Shown: piece after piece, positions 27,212 through 42,200 of the stretch
Position numbering within the stretch: position 1 is the first letter of the stretch
Layout: the number at the start of each line of letters is the position of its first letter
Assembly: GCF_014356525.2 (NCBI RefSeq)
Contig: NC_052515.1
Span: 23,071,212-23,135,211 of the forward strand
DNA: 64,000 nt
Direction: 5' to 3'
Source: Nilaparvata lugens
Taxonomy: Eukaryota; Arthropoda; Insecta; Hemiptera; Delphacidae
The notes under the pieces: generated by a model
What the model saw: the letters and a program-made list of their open reading frames with translations, nothing else
What the model was told of the DNA's origin: nothing
Database searches by the model: none
Position numbers and translations under genes: made by a program

Positions 27212-30200
27212 TGCAGGGCTCAACTGGTCTACAGTAACTATATTACCCAATAGTAATATAGTTACTGTAAACTGGCCTAACTCTAAAACATATCAAGATT
27301 TATTATAATCAGAATATTTTGAGTATTTTAAAGGCTGAGAATATTTTTAAAACGAGTAACATACATAACTTGAAAAGGGATGTTGTGGAAGAAAAATTTA
27401 AGGGTAGGTATCTATTCAACAATGGTTCAAGAAGTATGAAAATGTCATGAGAAATATATTTAATAAGAAAGTAACAATACAAATGTAAAACTACAATTTT
27501 ATTTTCAGAAAAATCTTTCTGCTTGTGACTGCAAATTAAATAATAAACGTTATGATGAAAAATATTTTTCGCAATAATGAAATGACTAAAGTTCGATACT
27601 CTCCCTAATACATTTTAAGATGATAAACAAGAAATGAATATATAAGTCAAACAAGTAATGAATTCATACAAGGAATGAATATATAATAGACTCGATAGAA
27701 AATAAAATAAACAAGACGATATTCTCATGACCTATACACCTTGCTCTTTTCACATGGTTACTTTTCAATTATTGAAAATTATTCTCCATTACCTTTGTTA
27801 GAATCCAGAAAATATCTACTATCACTATCACCACAAAAGAATGCCACAATAAGATACCATAACCACGAAATATACCTTATAGTATATTACCTTCTTCCTC
27901 ATTAGTTTATTTACGTTAAAAATAGTAAAACCACACCATGACATTCATGGAATTCCAGAAAATATATACTATCAAGGTATTTAGACTTGCTATCAATGAC
28001 CTATACCAAGTAATGCAGATGAAAATACATTAATGCAGAATTACTTACTAACTTACATACATTAATTTGAGGCTGATAAATATATCTGCAATAATAATGA
28101 TGTTTAGACAATAAAACTTACATCAAAGGCAGTGAAATACAGTGGAGAGCACAAGCTTTCATATAAGCCAATGAAGTAGTAGGGGTATCTTGCTCCATTC
28201 GTAATGAGTCGTATTCATCTACAAAGGAATTTAATGGAATAAACTAAGAAAATTAGTAATGATAAGTTAATGATAATAATTTAATTAAAATGATAATAAC
28301 AATGTTAATTAGTAATGATAACAATAAGTTTATGATACGATTCTCGTGTTGAATAGATTTGAAGTAACGACTTACGGTATGCGTAATCTTTTAATCCAGG
28401 ATTAGCAAAATTTAATAATGTTTTCGTATGTTCAGCGGATTTGAGTTGGTTAATTCAGGGTTTAGTTGACATCAAAGATAATATAATTTTCGTTATTGTT
28501 ATTTAATTAAAAGTTAATTTAAAGTTATTGGTTACCAAAGGGTGTTTGGCTAAAACGTTTTTAAACTTTAATCGGTTAGATATAATTATGTTCAAAAGAA
28601 AAATGGAGCCAGAAAAGTTGTCACTGCAGAACACCAGATCAATTTTCTACTGTAAAATTTGTCATTAAGTAATTCAGCTTTTTTAATTTTCAGCCGACGA
28701 TTCTATAAGGTGCGGCAGAACCGATCAAGCAGTTTGCTACGATTGTCACATACTCCAAGATATGAGTTGACATTTTTCCCGTGGTCAAGTCAAGTTTTGT
28801 TCATTATTTAACCACATTTGAGTAGCAAACATATTTTGGACCATTGCTAATAGTGGTTTAGCCGCTCACATTTCGAATTATTAATGAAATACCGAAACAA
28901 CGAATTATTGATTAAGTTAATGCCATATCCCGCGACATGCATGCAAGTACGATTTTTATTTTGTTCGTTTGAAATTGTTTACATTGTTAAAAATGTCCTT
29001 GTCAATAAAAAAACTGTTTTATTTCTTTTGCAAGAGCTACTAAAAACTTCAGAGATCGTCTTAAACAATGTATTGTTGCTAATAATCGACATCTTCAGTA
29101 TTTTTCTTTTTTTAATGGTGATATGGCAATTCTAGGTATTCCTGAACTTATGTTGTACATTAACAGCACCTGTAGCAAAATGGAATTTGTCATTCATACA
29201 TTTTATAAATTGTTAATAATTGTAAATTGTAACTATTTTATAAAATAGTTAAACGGGATTAAAATTATTAAAATGGTGTACTTTGCTTATGCTCGGCCAT
29301 CTTCCAATATGGGATAAGTGTAGGCCTATGGGGAGGACACCCATTTCAGAAAGATAGAACTGATCCAGAGACATATTAGACATTATTTTTATTTTACAGA
29401 GTGCGAAATAAATTAATTTTTGAATTGAAAATTTAATATTATCAGGGCTGTACTTGGCAAACAAAGACGCTATCCCAGCTCTCTATTATAAAGCGAATTC
29501 AAAGTTCTGGAAATTAGGCAAATTTTTGTGAAGAATTTAATTATTGTTTACCTGAATAAAAATCTGTACACAGCTCATGTAAAAAAGTACAGTTTTCGTT
29601 CGCCTACCATTTTTCCTGTGCCACGAACAGACCCAACTGTGTGTAGGAGGCAATTTGATCATATTATATGCCATAAATTAATCAATTGTATTTCGGAAAA
29701 TTTTCTCATAAACCGGATTTCAAAGTCAATAGAGGATTGAATAGAATTGCAAGGTGAATTCAATAATATTTTGTAGTAATTGATAACTTCTGTATACGTA
29801 TACATTTTCAAAATTTTCTTTCTTGTATTTCTCTTTTCATCCTTCTTTTTCTTTCCTTCTTCTTCTTTCGCTCTCGAATATTTTTCTTTTTGTGAATATA
29901 AAAGTGATTTACATTTTTCCTTTCAAACTCTATCACTGTAGTACTACTATGTAAGCTAGCGCACAAACCTAGGTTTTGCTGGCTTTGTCAGATTGGAAAC
30001 GAGTTATTTTTAGTTTAAGAATCTATGTGTTGATTAGAATCTTATTATGTATATCTTAGTTATCTATTATTTTTATGATTCATACATTGTATTCATTGTA
30101 GGCTATTGTTATCAATTTGATGAAATAAATTTGATTTTGTGTTTCTCTATTTTATTTCTGCTAGTATTTAATAATTGTTAAATTTAGTTTTAGGATAGAC

Positions 30201-33200
30201 TCCCACCAACGAGCAAGTTATACTTTCGCTGGTGTTGATTTTCATTTCCATTAAATAGTTAATATACATTTTTATTCATTTATATTAACCAATGCACAAA
30301 TCAAATACATGATTAGAAAAGGACCAACAGGCCTAGCCGGTATTTATTACCTATATTATATCAGAGATCATAGAAATAATTTATCAATTATTTACTATAA
30401 TAATTTTATTTACTTACTTTATGATTATATTTATCATATAGGCTATATTGTGTAAAAATGGAAATAAAATTAGATTTTGATTTTAATTATTTCAATATGA
30501 AATAAAAAATTCACCAATTAAAAAGAAAAAATTCCTCTATATTTCCTCTATCCTGTGGCCATTTTTATAGCTTCTCAAAACTGCTTAATCGGTTCTGCCG
30601 CACCTTGTATTATTCGAGATTATCTTTACTTATGTAAGTTATGTTGCAATATAATATGTTACATCATCAGACACGTTTAAATTAACATATTTTTATATAT
30701 TTCCATATTTTTTTATTGTACCGTACATTGGAAATTGGATAAAAGAGATTCATGTACTTCAATTATGCGTACGAATTTTAATAAGCATGTATTTTAAGAA
30801 TATTATGCCATATCCATTCGAGTCTATTGAACGGTACTCCACTACTAATGAAATGAACATCTATTCAACCATTATCTGAATTATACAATGAGCTACAACG
30901 AGTACAATATACCAATATAAATATTACATGTTATTATTCAAGTAAATACACAATGAAAAGTGGGAAATACATCACAAACGTCCAACAACATAGATACAGT
31001 TTTTTACTAATGAAAAGATATTCCTCCAAAGCCAAACAGGCATAAGAATAAACAAACATAGAGGCTATAAGAAGGTTCATTTTTACGCTCCTACAATGAA
31101 AAATTGCATTTATGGAGGTTAAGGGATTTGTAATTGAAACTTACCGGAAGTTGTCACTCTCTGATCGTTATGTTGATCATGATTTTCCAACAACCAAGTA
31201 AGCATTTCGAACACTGAAAAAACCTTTCTGATTAGTATTTTTTAACAAATCTTATCTATTTCCAAGTAGTGATGTGGATCGGGAATATTCCCAGTGGGAA
31301 GGAACTTATGATTTGGCAATATTTCCGAGACCAAGAAATTTTGGGAATTTATGGGAACTTAAGGAAATTTATAAAATTGCTATAAAAATGATTGAAATTG
31401 ATCAATCCCACTCATATTTTACTTCAATATAATCAATAAATCATCATTATATTTGATATTGATCAAGATCAGCCACATTTTACATTGATATAATCAATAA
31501 ATCATAATTCTTTGAGCCTTTTTTTGCTCACTCACTCACTGTCTTTTAAATAGTCAATGAAAGATTATGGAGGAAAAATTTTGGAACACAATTTTTGACC
31601 CCGTAGCTCTTTTACGGGTATTAAGGGGGTAAACATATCAAAAGTCCTCACTCCTACCCCCTGTGCTAAGGTGGTGGGGGTGGTTTGAAAGTGCCATATT
31701 TTGTTTTTTGCGTATATCTCGAACAATATGCGCCTTTCGGAATTTTTTTTTCGAACACAATCATAATATTAAAGCTCACAAATTATCCTGCAAGGTGCAA
31801 GTTTCACTTCCAACATTTTTCCATATCTCTCATAGTTTTCTAGGTATAGCCTAAGCTCTCTACTAAGGCATCACATTTTGAAGAAAAACACTTCCATCTC
31901 CAATTTTTTAATCTTTTTGGCCTTATAACTTTTTAAAGATTCATTGAAAAAATCCGTGCTAATCATGGGCTCATAGAGCTCATATTATCTTCAATTTCAT
32001 CTATGGTCTCATTATTTTACGCATCTACCAACGATTATTGCAGCCGTTATAGTGTTGAGTGTGAAATCTTCAGTTTAACAACAATAGATCAATTGTCAGG
32101 GAAATTGGGAGGGAATGTTTGGAACACAATATTTGACTTCGCAGCTTTGTTTGAACTAGTTAGAAGGTGAACATATCAAACGTCCTCATCCCTACTCCTT
32201 GAGCTTAAGGGATGAGGGTAGTTTAAAAGTTGCATTTTTTCATTTCTGGCTGACACGCATGTAACTGGGAAACACTCCTGGGGAGTCCGGTCTCACAAGG
32301 TGTCAAACTATCAAAAGATAAACTGAAAAGCTTCAATAAACTACCAAACTATGCATTTTAGCGACATGGCTAAGTGAGTAAAAATGAAGCTAGATAAATT
32401 TCCTACAAGTTTTGTACAGTAGAGTTTTGTGATATCTTCTTTAGTTTTTGAGATATTCACATTTAAAAGTGTAAAATCTTTGAAAAGACAGTTATTCTTC
32501 CAACTTTTTGCACTTTCAGGGCTTATTACTCAACAACAAGCATCGAAAAAATGTAATTTTTTACACAGGGGGTAGGAGTGAGGACTTTTAATATGATTAC
32601 TCCCTCACTATCCTTAAAAAAGAGCTACGGGGTCAAAAATTGTGTTCCAACATTTTCCGTCTGTAATATTTCATTGACTGGACTATAGGAGTATTTAAAA
32701 GACAGTGAGTTGAAGAGCATTCAATTCTCTTCAATTTAATGTATTTTTTCACCACTTTATGCTTTCCATCAATTTTTATAGCAATTTTAAAGTTGAGTGT
32801 GGTAGGAGTGAGGACTTTTTATATTTATATGCTTACCCCCTCACTACCCTTAAAATGACAAAAATTTGGTTCCAAACTTTTCCCTCTATATCTTTTTGAG
32901 CTTCTTTTCGTTGCCTGGACTAGTATCTTATTACAAGCCTCAATGATTCTTGAAAGGTTGTGAGCTGTGGAATTATTTTCTTTTTGATATTGAATTAAAC
33001 TCGAGTATGCTCCTTGTTTTAGTTTAGCCAATTTTGCTGTATTTTATAATTTTTGGATTTATATTCTATTCTAATCTTTATTTAGGGGTCAATTATTTTT
33101 GTGCGGAGAAATTGAATTAAATCATGCAATGAAAGTTAAATTACACTCCAATACTTTGTTGACCTGATCTACAGGCATTTATTAGTAAGTAAAAAAATCT

Positions 33201-36200
33201 TATTCAACTTGTAAGACATGAAAGTAGCATGATAATAGTGGTGCAATTGAATGATTTATTGAGTGCTCATTTCTCCTTTCAGTCTATGATCAGTCTATGA
33301 ACTTCAAATCAAGTTATTCATCCTTATATTTCTTACATAAATCTGTTGTATAACTGGTGATTGAGACCTTGTGTAACAAAAAACGTCTTTTCGGTCATTT
33401 TTTATGAAAGAAATCATAAATTTCCTCAAGTTCCCATAAATTCCCGGGAATTTATGATTTTTGGGAATATTTCTCTTAAATTCCCTGGGAATATTTCCTC
33501 AATCTTAATTTCAAAGTAAGCATTTCAAACACTGAAAAAAAAAACTTTCTCATTAGTACCGTATTTCTTTAATAAAACATATAAATCTTATCTGTTTCTA
33601 TCTTCTATACTATTGTAGAAACAGAATCAAAATAGATACAAAATAGCTGCAAGTTGGATAGATAGATAAACGTAATTTTATTTGCACTTTACAACATTAA
33701 AAGTGATGTGGGCGAAGTTGAGGCAATAAGAGCCCCCTCTTTCACTTCCCACTAGTTAGTAACTTAGCAAAACATAATAGTTGAATAGCATGGAAATGAA
33801 TAATTTATTTTATAGTTATGGAATTAATAAAAAACTAATAACGTGTAACGTATCAAAATCTGATGGGTAAACAAAATCCCTATTTGAAAGAAATTTATAG
33901 GTCTGAAGTGGAATAATAGTCTAGCATCGCCAAATGCGATAACGTTTTAAAAGATTAGATAATATCATGTATCATGGCTAAATTTTAGAACAGCCGAATA
34001 GAAATAGAAGTTATTTGCTACTCATATAATATTATATAAAGTATTGAAAATTTGAGGTTAGGCGTAAAATATCTATTGATCGGCGACATAATAATCGATC
34101 GAGTCGCATAACGTAAAATCTAGCCAGACACCTTGGCAGAAATTTATTGCAACTAAAAGGTATGCAACTAGAGGAACTAAAAGAGCACATGGCTAATTGT
34201 TATAAAGTGAGAAACAACCTATAAACATTATAAAAATGTATTGCATGTAAAAAATGTACTTAAAACCCAAAATAAAAATAAATTAATGTATTAAGGAAGT
34301 AGGAGGTTCGTAGGCGCATGTATACTGTAACAAATTTGCATGAACCAATCAAATGGTAGTAATCGATGGACGGCAATAGTGAGCCGATTCAAATGTATTT
34401 ATATATATTTCTAAAAATGATAAGATTTTGTAAATGTTTACTGTTCAGTTTATGTATTGGAGATGGCCCGAGGACAGATAAAATATCAGATATGTGATAT
34501 AAGTAATAATTTAATAGATTGGCATGAACTATTTGAACCTTCAAATGGCGTAGTAGCAAATTATTCAAATTTATGTAAATTTGCAAGTTAGAAATGAAAA
34601 TTGTGAAAAGAAAAGTAGAACTTGCCCACTTGCCTGTCAGACACTACCATGGAATATCACCAAAATTTGTAGAGCACAATACCCTTTATTGTACATTTTA
34701 AAGACTTAGAGTTTTAATCTAATTATTAATTTTCTATAAGACTTTGTGATGCTGTTTTAAAGCAAAAGTCATCCAAATATTTATTTAATCCCTTGGAAGA
34801 GATGACTTCGGCCACCAACAATCCAGGACTACCAGGAATTTCGGATTGCCGCCAGCAACTTATAAAAATTCAGCACGTGAGTGAAAAAATAGTTGAAATA
34901 AAATTAGGGCGCCATCAGTGCTTCGAATGAAATAAAAATAAAAGCTAGCTCGTCGGAAAGGTTTTAAATATTAAGAAATTAATACAAAAACTTGCGCAAG
35001 TCTTAAAAGGGTATAAGAAATACTTTATTGAATAAGAATGAGTCAATTTATATATTAAAAGTACACCAATTAAAAGAATATTAAGTTCTAGACTTGTAAT
35101 ACTAACGTTCACCCAATCATTGATTTTATAATACAATTTGTAATAATATAATGTAGCTCTGGTTCTTTGGATAAATTGATTTATCTAATTCCATCAGGTG
35201 CCAAATCTTACACCCTGAGAAATATATTTATTATTGAGAAATGTACTAGAAATCATAGAAAGTAATATATTTATAATCATTGATTTGTCAATTTATCATT
35301 CTCTGATTTGGGAAACAATATATAAAGTGGGATTACCTAAATCGACAAGCAACAGCAAGTCGATATCAAAGCTGCATGCAAATAAATGCATATTATCAAT
35401 GAATTGAAAAGCACATGGTAAAGTTTCGTGCTATAGAACTGAAAAATAGCGTACTGATCTGTGATATTTTATCTTGATTTTGTTCTGGTTTTATTGTATA
35501 TTTTGTTGCTCTGTATATTTTCTATATTGATCTGATTTTTTTAAAATTATTCATTCAATATATTATGTATCAAATTTTTTATGGTGTACCATTCATTTTA
35601 CTCCCCAATACCATAGAGTATAAATCTCATATATATGTGTTAATAATCAGTATTAAATTATTGCGAGAGCTCCTGAATGAGCCTATTAAGACTTTATTGA
35701 AATTGTATCCTAGAAAACCACGACCAGATTTTATAGTATTTAATTCTCATGCTCTACCGATTGAAGCCAAGCCGAGGCAAATCGTTATTCATTAAAAAAT
35801 AACGTCAGAAACGCTATTTCATTTTTTAATGAAAAATTGCAATTTTTTTAAGGATTCGAATCAAGTTCTTAACTGGCATGGATGAGATGAGAAAAAATAA
35901 TTTAATTCATATTGCTTCCGACGTCAAAAAACAACATTGCCTCTAGTAGGAGCACCTCGTGGAAGAAATAGATAAATTTGAGTAAATAAGGAAATTTTTA
36001 TTTTTCAATAACTCTATGATATTTAATTCTCTTCCCTCAAGACATCCACACATATCTCAGTTTATAGTGATCCCAGATCAACTATAAGGAGAATAAGGTT
36101 GCCGTTACTTATATTATCACAAGCCAGATTTCAATAGACAGTTTGAATTTTTTTATACGGTATTGTGTAATTCCTTACAATATTGTTCTCACAATATTCA

Positions 36201-39200
36201 AAATTGAAAAGTAATCCTCTATTGCAAATGAGAATTGAAGAATTCTAATGTTTAGAATATTATTCAAGAATCTCAAAACTCCCGAAATTTTACATGGAAA
36301 CAAAAACAATGATCTCGATCTTGAAACCAGTTTGGTATTCAAGAAATATATTCATTTTCTAGATAGGAATAAATATTATTAACTAGATTTTACCTAGCAG
36401 ACTGCGCCGTATCTTTTCATTTAGAAGATTGATAATTAATGATTCAATAATTTCCAATATTATAATGATTTCGTGTATAAATTGATATGGACATAACCTA
36501 CATAATATTTGGACTACTTGAGGCCGAATTAAGAAATAGAAGTTTGAAACATTATCCTGTTTCTTATTTTCTGAATATTGTATTCGTTTGCATGGCAAAA
36601 TTGTATCGTGATATAAATTTTCGGCTCTAAATTTAATATTTTCTAAATTCGGCTTAGTGGTTTTGTATTTTGTTTTGGTTTTGTATAAGTTTTGACTTTT
36701 TAACATCAAAAAGAACTTCATTTCGAAGTGAAAAGTGTAAATTTAAAGTATTGTGCTCCTGCTCACTATAACCTTAGTGTCCGGTTTCCCATTAGGGAAC
36801 TTTAGACTATAAACGGCGAGGTGGAACTACCCTTGGGTCTCCCCACCATTAAAAGCCATACGCTAATAATAATGAATAAATAAATTTTAGTGAATAAATC
36901 AAATTTCTCATAATAAATTAACAATGAAGAAATAAAATTCAGTGACAAGTGCCTGGGAACTTCCATGCTAAGGTAGCCGTTTGGACCAGAACTTCCAACA
37001 TTTAGATATGTGCAGAATTGTGTTGAATAATGTTAAGAATTCTAAATAATGAATAGATGAATAACAAAAAAGAAAAGAATAGATGAGTGTAAGAACAAAT
37101 GAATAAATAAAATGACTTAATAGTTATTGAACGTAAATCCAAATTAAATGCTGTATAAATCACTAATTAATAATTATTCATTCATTAGCATTTGAATAAA
37201 TGCAATGCCTATCTCAGTAATTTCCATCTGTAAAATGACTTACTTGCAATGATAGCAACTTCTCTTTGTCTGATGTACTCTGAAATGCACATCTGCCTAA
37301 GCATGACATTTAGAACTGCCAGCATTTGACGGTTTTGTTCGAATACAGTGAAGACATTCTCTGAATGTAGCATTTCACTCACAAACATCTTGAAATTCAT
37401 CAGATAGGTTGTCAGTCGCTTTTCATGATCTTCGAAGAACATTTTGTTTAGTATCTGAAAAAATAAATGCAATAGACAAAAATAAATGCAATCAAGACGA
37501 TATCAACATGTACAATATCCAACATAATCAATACCAATAATAAACAATATTTTGAATTTTCTCCAAAGGAGGGCGAAATGAAAATTTACATTTCTAACCA
37601 ATATGAACACAAATTTATTGAAATTTGTTCATTTATTCTTCATTTAAAATTAGCTATTCAATTTGAATTTTAATCAATAATTTATCACTAATTAGAATTA
37701 TATTTCTACGACAATACTAAACAAAATGAACACAAATTTGTTGAAATTTTAAAATGGACAATTAAATTTGAATAAATTTTAATCAATAATTATTTATCAC
37801 TAATTAGAATTATATTTCTACCCTGTAGGAATTGTAATATGCCCTTCTCTCAGGTCCTTTGGGAGAGCCGAAGAAGTAAAAATGTACTAATAGATTTGCT
37901 TTAAAGAATGGAAAAACAAAGGATTTTTAATGCTCAAAATTAAAATATAAAACAAAATACATGACTCTTACTCATCGATGTTAGATTATAAGATACGATC
38001 TTGATTCTCCTATTGTCTACTTGTATAGGAATTTATACTTAAGCTGTCAGCAGTGGTTGTATGTGAAGCATTGAAATGACTGTTCAAAGTAAATTTTACT
38101 ATAGTGAGGTCCACATTATAATGGCAGTGGAGAAGGATAGGAGAACAACGTTGCCGATCCTCACTGTCTTGTCAATGCCTTCTTGACGGTAGCTGATACA
38201 GGTTTATCAATGTAATATTAATTGTTCATTCTCGTTTAAAATAATCAATTATATTTTATTAAGAAAGGAATTATATTTTTCAATAATTTCATAATGAATT
38301 TTCATATTAAGTTAGAATATTTTGTTAATTAATTATTAATTCTACATTGTTAAACGCCGATCTGGCAACAGAGCAAGGCGAGAGAGAGATAGCGCTATCA
38401 GCTTTGTTGAATGCTAGACAAGGATAGCAATACTATTGCTAATCAAAAACTGCCATTATAACGTGGACTCACTAAATACATTTTGAAACCTTTTTGCAAA
38501 CCTCTCAGCAAATATTTTACCAGGTTGCTAAGCAGCAACATAAAACAAAACAAAATTTTTTAAAACCATGAAAATGTGAGATAAAATTTTTATGTAAGTT
38601 TTCATAAAAATTCTTTCAGTACTTTTACAATAAATTCACAGTGCAAAGAAAAATTAATCAATTATTCAAGAAAAATAGGAATTTATGTAATTAATTTGTT
38701 GATGGAAGTGTAAGATTTTAAGATAAATAAGTGCAGCTAAATAAAACCTATAATACTGTCATATAAAATCTGCTGCCCAACAAAAAGTAAGCATACAAAA
38801 AATGAATGAAAATGAAAAAATGATAAATTAGAGGCTCAAGAACAATGAATTTACGTGGAATATATTTTTATTGAAAGTGAGAGAATTTGTGGTAGAAAAG
38901 AAAACTGCTCCTAAAACTGAACCTAAATTGAACGATAGTAAACTATCATATGAATCTTAAATGCAAGAAAAATGGATCTAAAGACCAACAAGTCATTCAA
39001 GACCAACAAAAGCAAACTCTGATTAAAGTGTGATGAAAATCAATAACTATAGCTACATTGGTACTATTTTTGAAATTCCCGTAATTTCCTCAAACGCAAT
39101 TAATTAATGTTTCATCCTTTTTTCAAAAAAGGAAAGTTTTCAATAAAACCAATCTGTAGATGCATTTGAAGCTTGAAAATTCTTATCAAAATCTAAGGTG

Positions 39201-42200
39201 AAAGAGCAAATAAATTACAAAAAATAATGATCTATTCAAGAACAAAATTATTATAAACTATAAATACTTATAAAAATCTAATCTTGTAATACATATGAAG
39301 TTATTATGGTAAATTAGGTGTATAGAGGATATTGGATTTACTAACATCTCAAAAAAAATATATTGTAGAAAAATAATTGCAATATTTAGAGAGCAAATGA
39401 TATTCGAAATCTAATGATAGATCAGGTGCAACAACAATAATAGAATACAAATATTGAAAGTTAAAATTCTTCAAAATAAAAATTTTATGAAAAAAATAAT
39501 TATTAAGTTGAAATTCTTTAAAATAGAAATTTTATGAGAAAAAATAAATATTAAAAATGCGCGGTGGACAGAACGTTAACCCCGGAGACAACCTCCAATT
39601 TATAGTTTTGATAACAACTCTAGTAACAGATTCAGGCAATCTAATAAAAAAAACCTACTGTACGGGAAACCTAATCGCACCTGACTGGGTTCTAACGGCT
39701 GGCCATTGTTTCCCTATGAAAACCAAAGAGATCCACCTGGAATGGAAGCTTGGCCACACTTTTTGGGGCTACAAATACTGGCAATGCACCAGAAAAGCTG
39801 TCGACTTTCATTTGTTGGATCGACAGAAGTCAGAGGGTGCATTTGGAGACAAAGATTTAGCCCTGGTGAGGATTGTACCCTGCGCAGAAAGTCCCAACCC
39901 TGTCAGGTTGGCAATGAACAAGACTACCAACCTAGCAACGAAACGTTTGAAATGTGTAACGGCTGGCTTCGGACAAGCATTCGAAGGCGATCAAACAAGA
40001 CCCAAACTGAGGAAACTTGTTGTTCGTGACTATGAATTGTATCTGGATTGCGAAGACAACAAACTTTGTATAGATTTTGATGAGGAGGGGAGAGGTACTT
40101 GTAAGGGGGACTCCGGGAGTCCACTGTTTTGCAATGGCCAACTGTACGGTGTTTTGTCGAATATCCGATACAATGTTGATCCTTGGTACTGTGGCAAGGC
40201 AAGAACCACAACGTATTTCGAGGATGTGAGAGACTATCAGGGATGGATTAACAAGACTATGTCGTGTGAAGTGGTCAACTCTAGTCCAGTAGCCTATTCC
40301 AATTTCACATTGATTTTGGTCATGTGTTTGCTACTACATATGTGCTGGATTCAATAAAAATACTACAAATTTTCGTATAGTCTCATTTCATACGGGTGTG
40401 TGCACACAGGCGTTCCTAGTTCTATCGGTTATAGGTGATAGGAGTATATACCATTCTAAAGGGCCGTTTGCACAGTGAAAGCTTAAACTGAATTCAATCA
40501 GCTGTTGGCTTAGACTCAAAATGAATCACATTATAACAAATGATACTTGATACGGATTTAATCCAGTTTAAAATAAAATTTAGTTTAAACTGTCACTGTG
40601 CAAACGGCTCTAAGACCACTGAATCTCGGAACGCCTAACGACCCTCAGTGTGTACACACCCTACCATCGCTCCGTTGTTGTCATTAGTTTAAAACTACAT
40701 TACTTGAATAATTTAAACTTATTCACTTTTAATATTAAATAATAACTCAATATAATTTGAATAATACAAACATTATGTAATAGATTCTATTATCAATAAC
40801 TAGCCAATGAATGTTTATATAAAGTTGAAGATTTCTTTTTAATAGATTTTTAAACTGATGTTTGTTGTGTTATTAATGACGTTGTAACATTTTAATGTTG
40901 TGTGACAATAAATTATTTGATTGATTAAACTAGAAATACATTTTAGATCATCACTGCAGTGAGATTTACTTGTGAAGTGAGTGGAAATGATAGGTAGACA
41001 TTATTGTTCATTTTCTTTCTCAACAGCCTTCTATAGTAAGATAGCTTTAGATAGCTGGTTATGATCTAATATTTCTCAAATATTTTTTATTCTTCAACAG
41101 AATATATTTTGTATGATTTAATAATGAATGTTCATAATAGAGATAGAATTTTTTGTTTTTTTCTTATATTTTCACATAGTGAACAAACAATTTGAAAAGG
41201 GATAGAGCTATATCTGCTTTAATCTCAGGACAAACGATGATATCGAACCAATGTTAGAATCAAGGCTTCTGACTTTGAAACATGAATCTCACTATAGAGA
41301 TCATTACAGTTGACAATATAGTTTCTGTTGTTTAACAGGCTACTTATTTCAAATTTCAGTATTTAGTATCACAATATTATCTTTGTGATCTTTGATATCA
41401 TCTTTAATAATCAGAAATTTACGGTGCAAATTATTCATTTACTTTTCATCATCGGAGTCAGTGAGGAAGGAGGTATGGACTATTCAGTGCCATAAGCTAA
41501 CACTACGTTTAACGCTAAACCACGTTTACTTGTAGATACGGTTGCATTTCTCATAATAAGTTTCATACGGGGTTTAAACGAACAGCTGACATTTCTCCGT
41601 TTAAACCGAGTATCTGCATACGGACCTTGATAAATTATTGACCGAGCGAAGTGAGGTCTAAGATTAAAGTCGACAGTTTTGCATTTCTCTTTATGTTTAT
41701 ATTATTCATGTTCCGCATTTACAGCGAAACGCGGCAAAAGATTTTAATGAAATTTGACAAGTATGTTCCTTTTTGAATATCGCGTCGACGTATATATAAG
41801 GTTTTTGGAAATTTTGCATTTCATTAATATAAAAGGAAAAGGAGCCTCCTTCATACGCCGATATTAGAGTAAAAATCAGACTATAGTATTATTCATCATA
41901 AATCAGCTGTCGAGTGGATTATAAATTGCATGCCACGACGCATGCAATTCTATATCTCAATGCAACTTGGTAAAACATCAGCTGCTGTGTGGACTATTAA
42001 TTGCATGCCTCATTGAATGCAATTTTTAAGCACTATTAAATGAACTATTGATTGCTTGCAATTATAATAACTGAAATAACATAGTATTGTCTCTCGACTT
42101 TTCTCTGCTTTGAACTCGGGCTGTCCTGTTGCCAGTACCGTATGTCTTCAGAGTAGATTTTTGCCCACACCTTTCTCTATCAGAGTTCCCAGTGTCGCTC

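Noticed and set aside
26876..27250. 124-residue Thr-His-rich frame
   Set aside because: Caused by the GT dinucleotide tract.
29528..29740. 70-residue frame as a transposase
   Set aside because: Its H-x-x-x-YSFR text loosely recalls LINE tails, but the match is too weak to call.
39706..40211. Overlapping frames in the protease region
   Set aside because: Shadows of the S1 protease, which has the catalytic motifs in its own frame.
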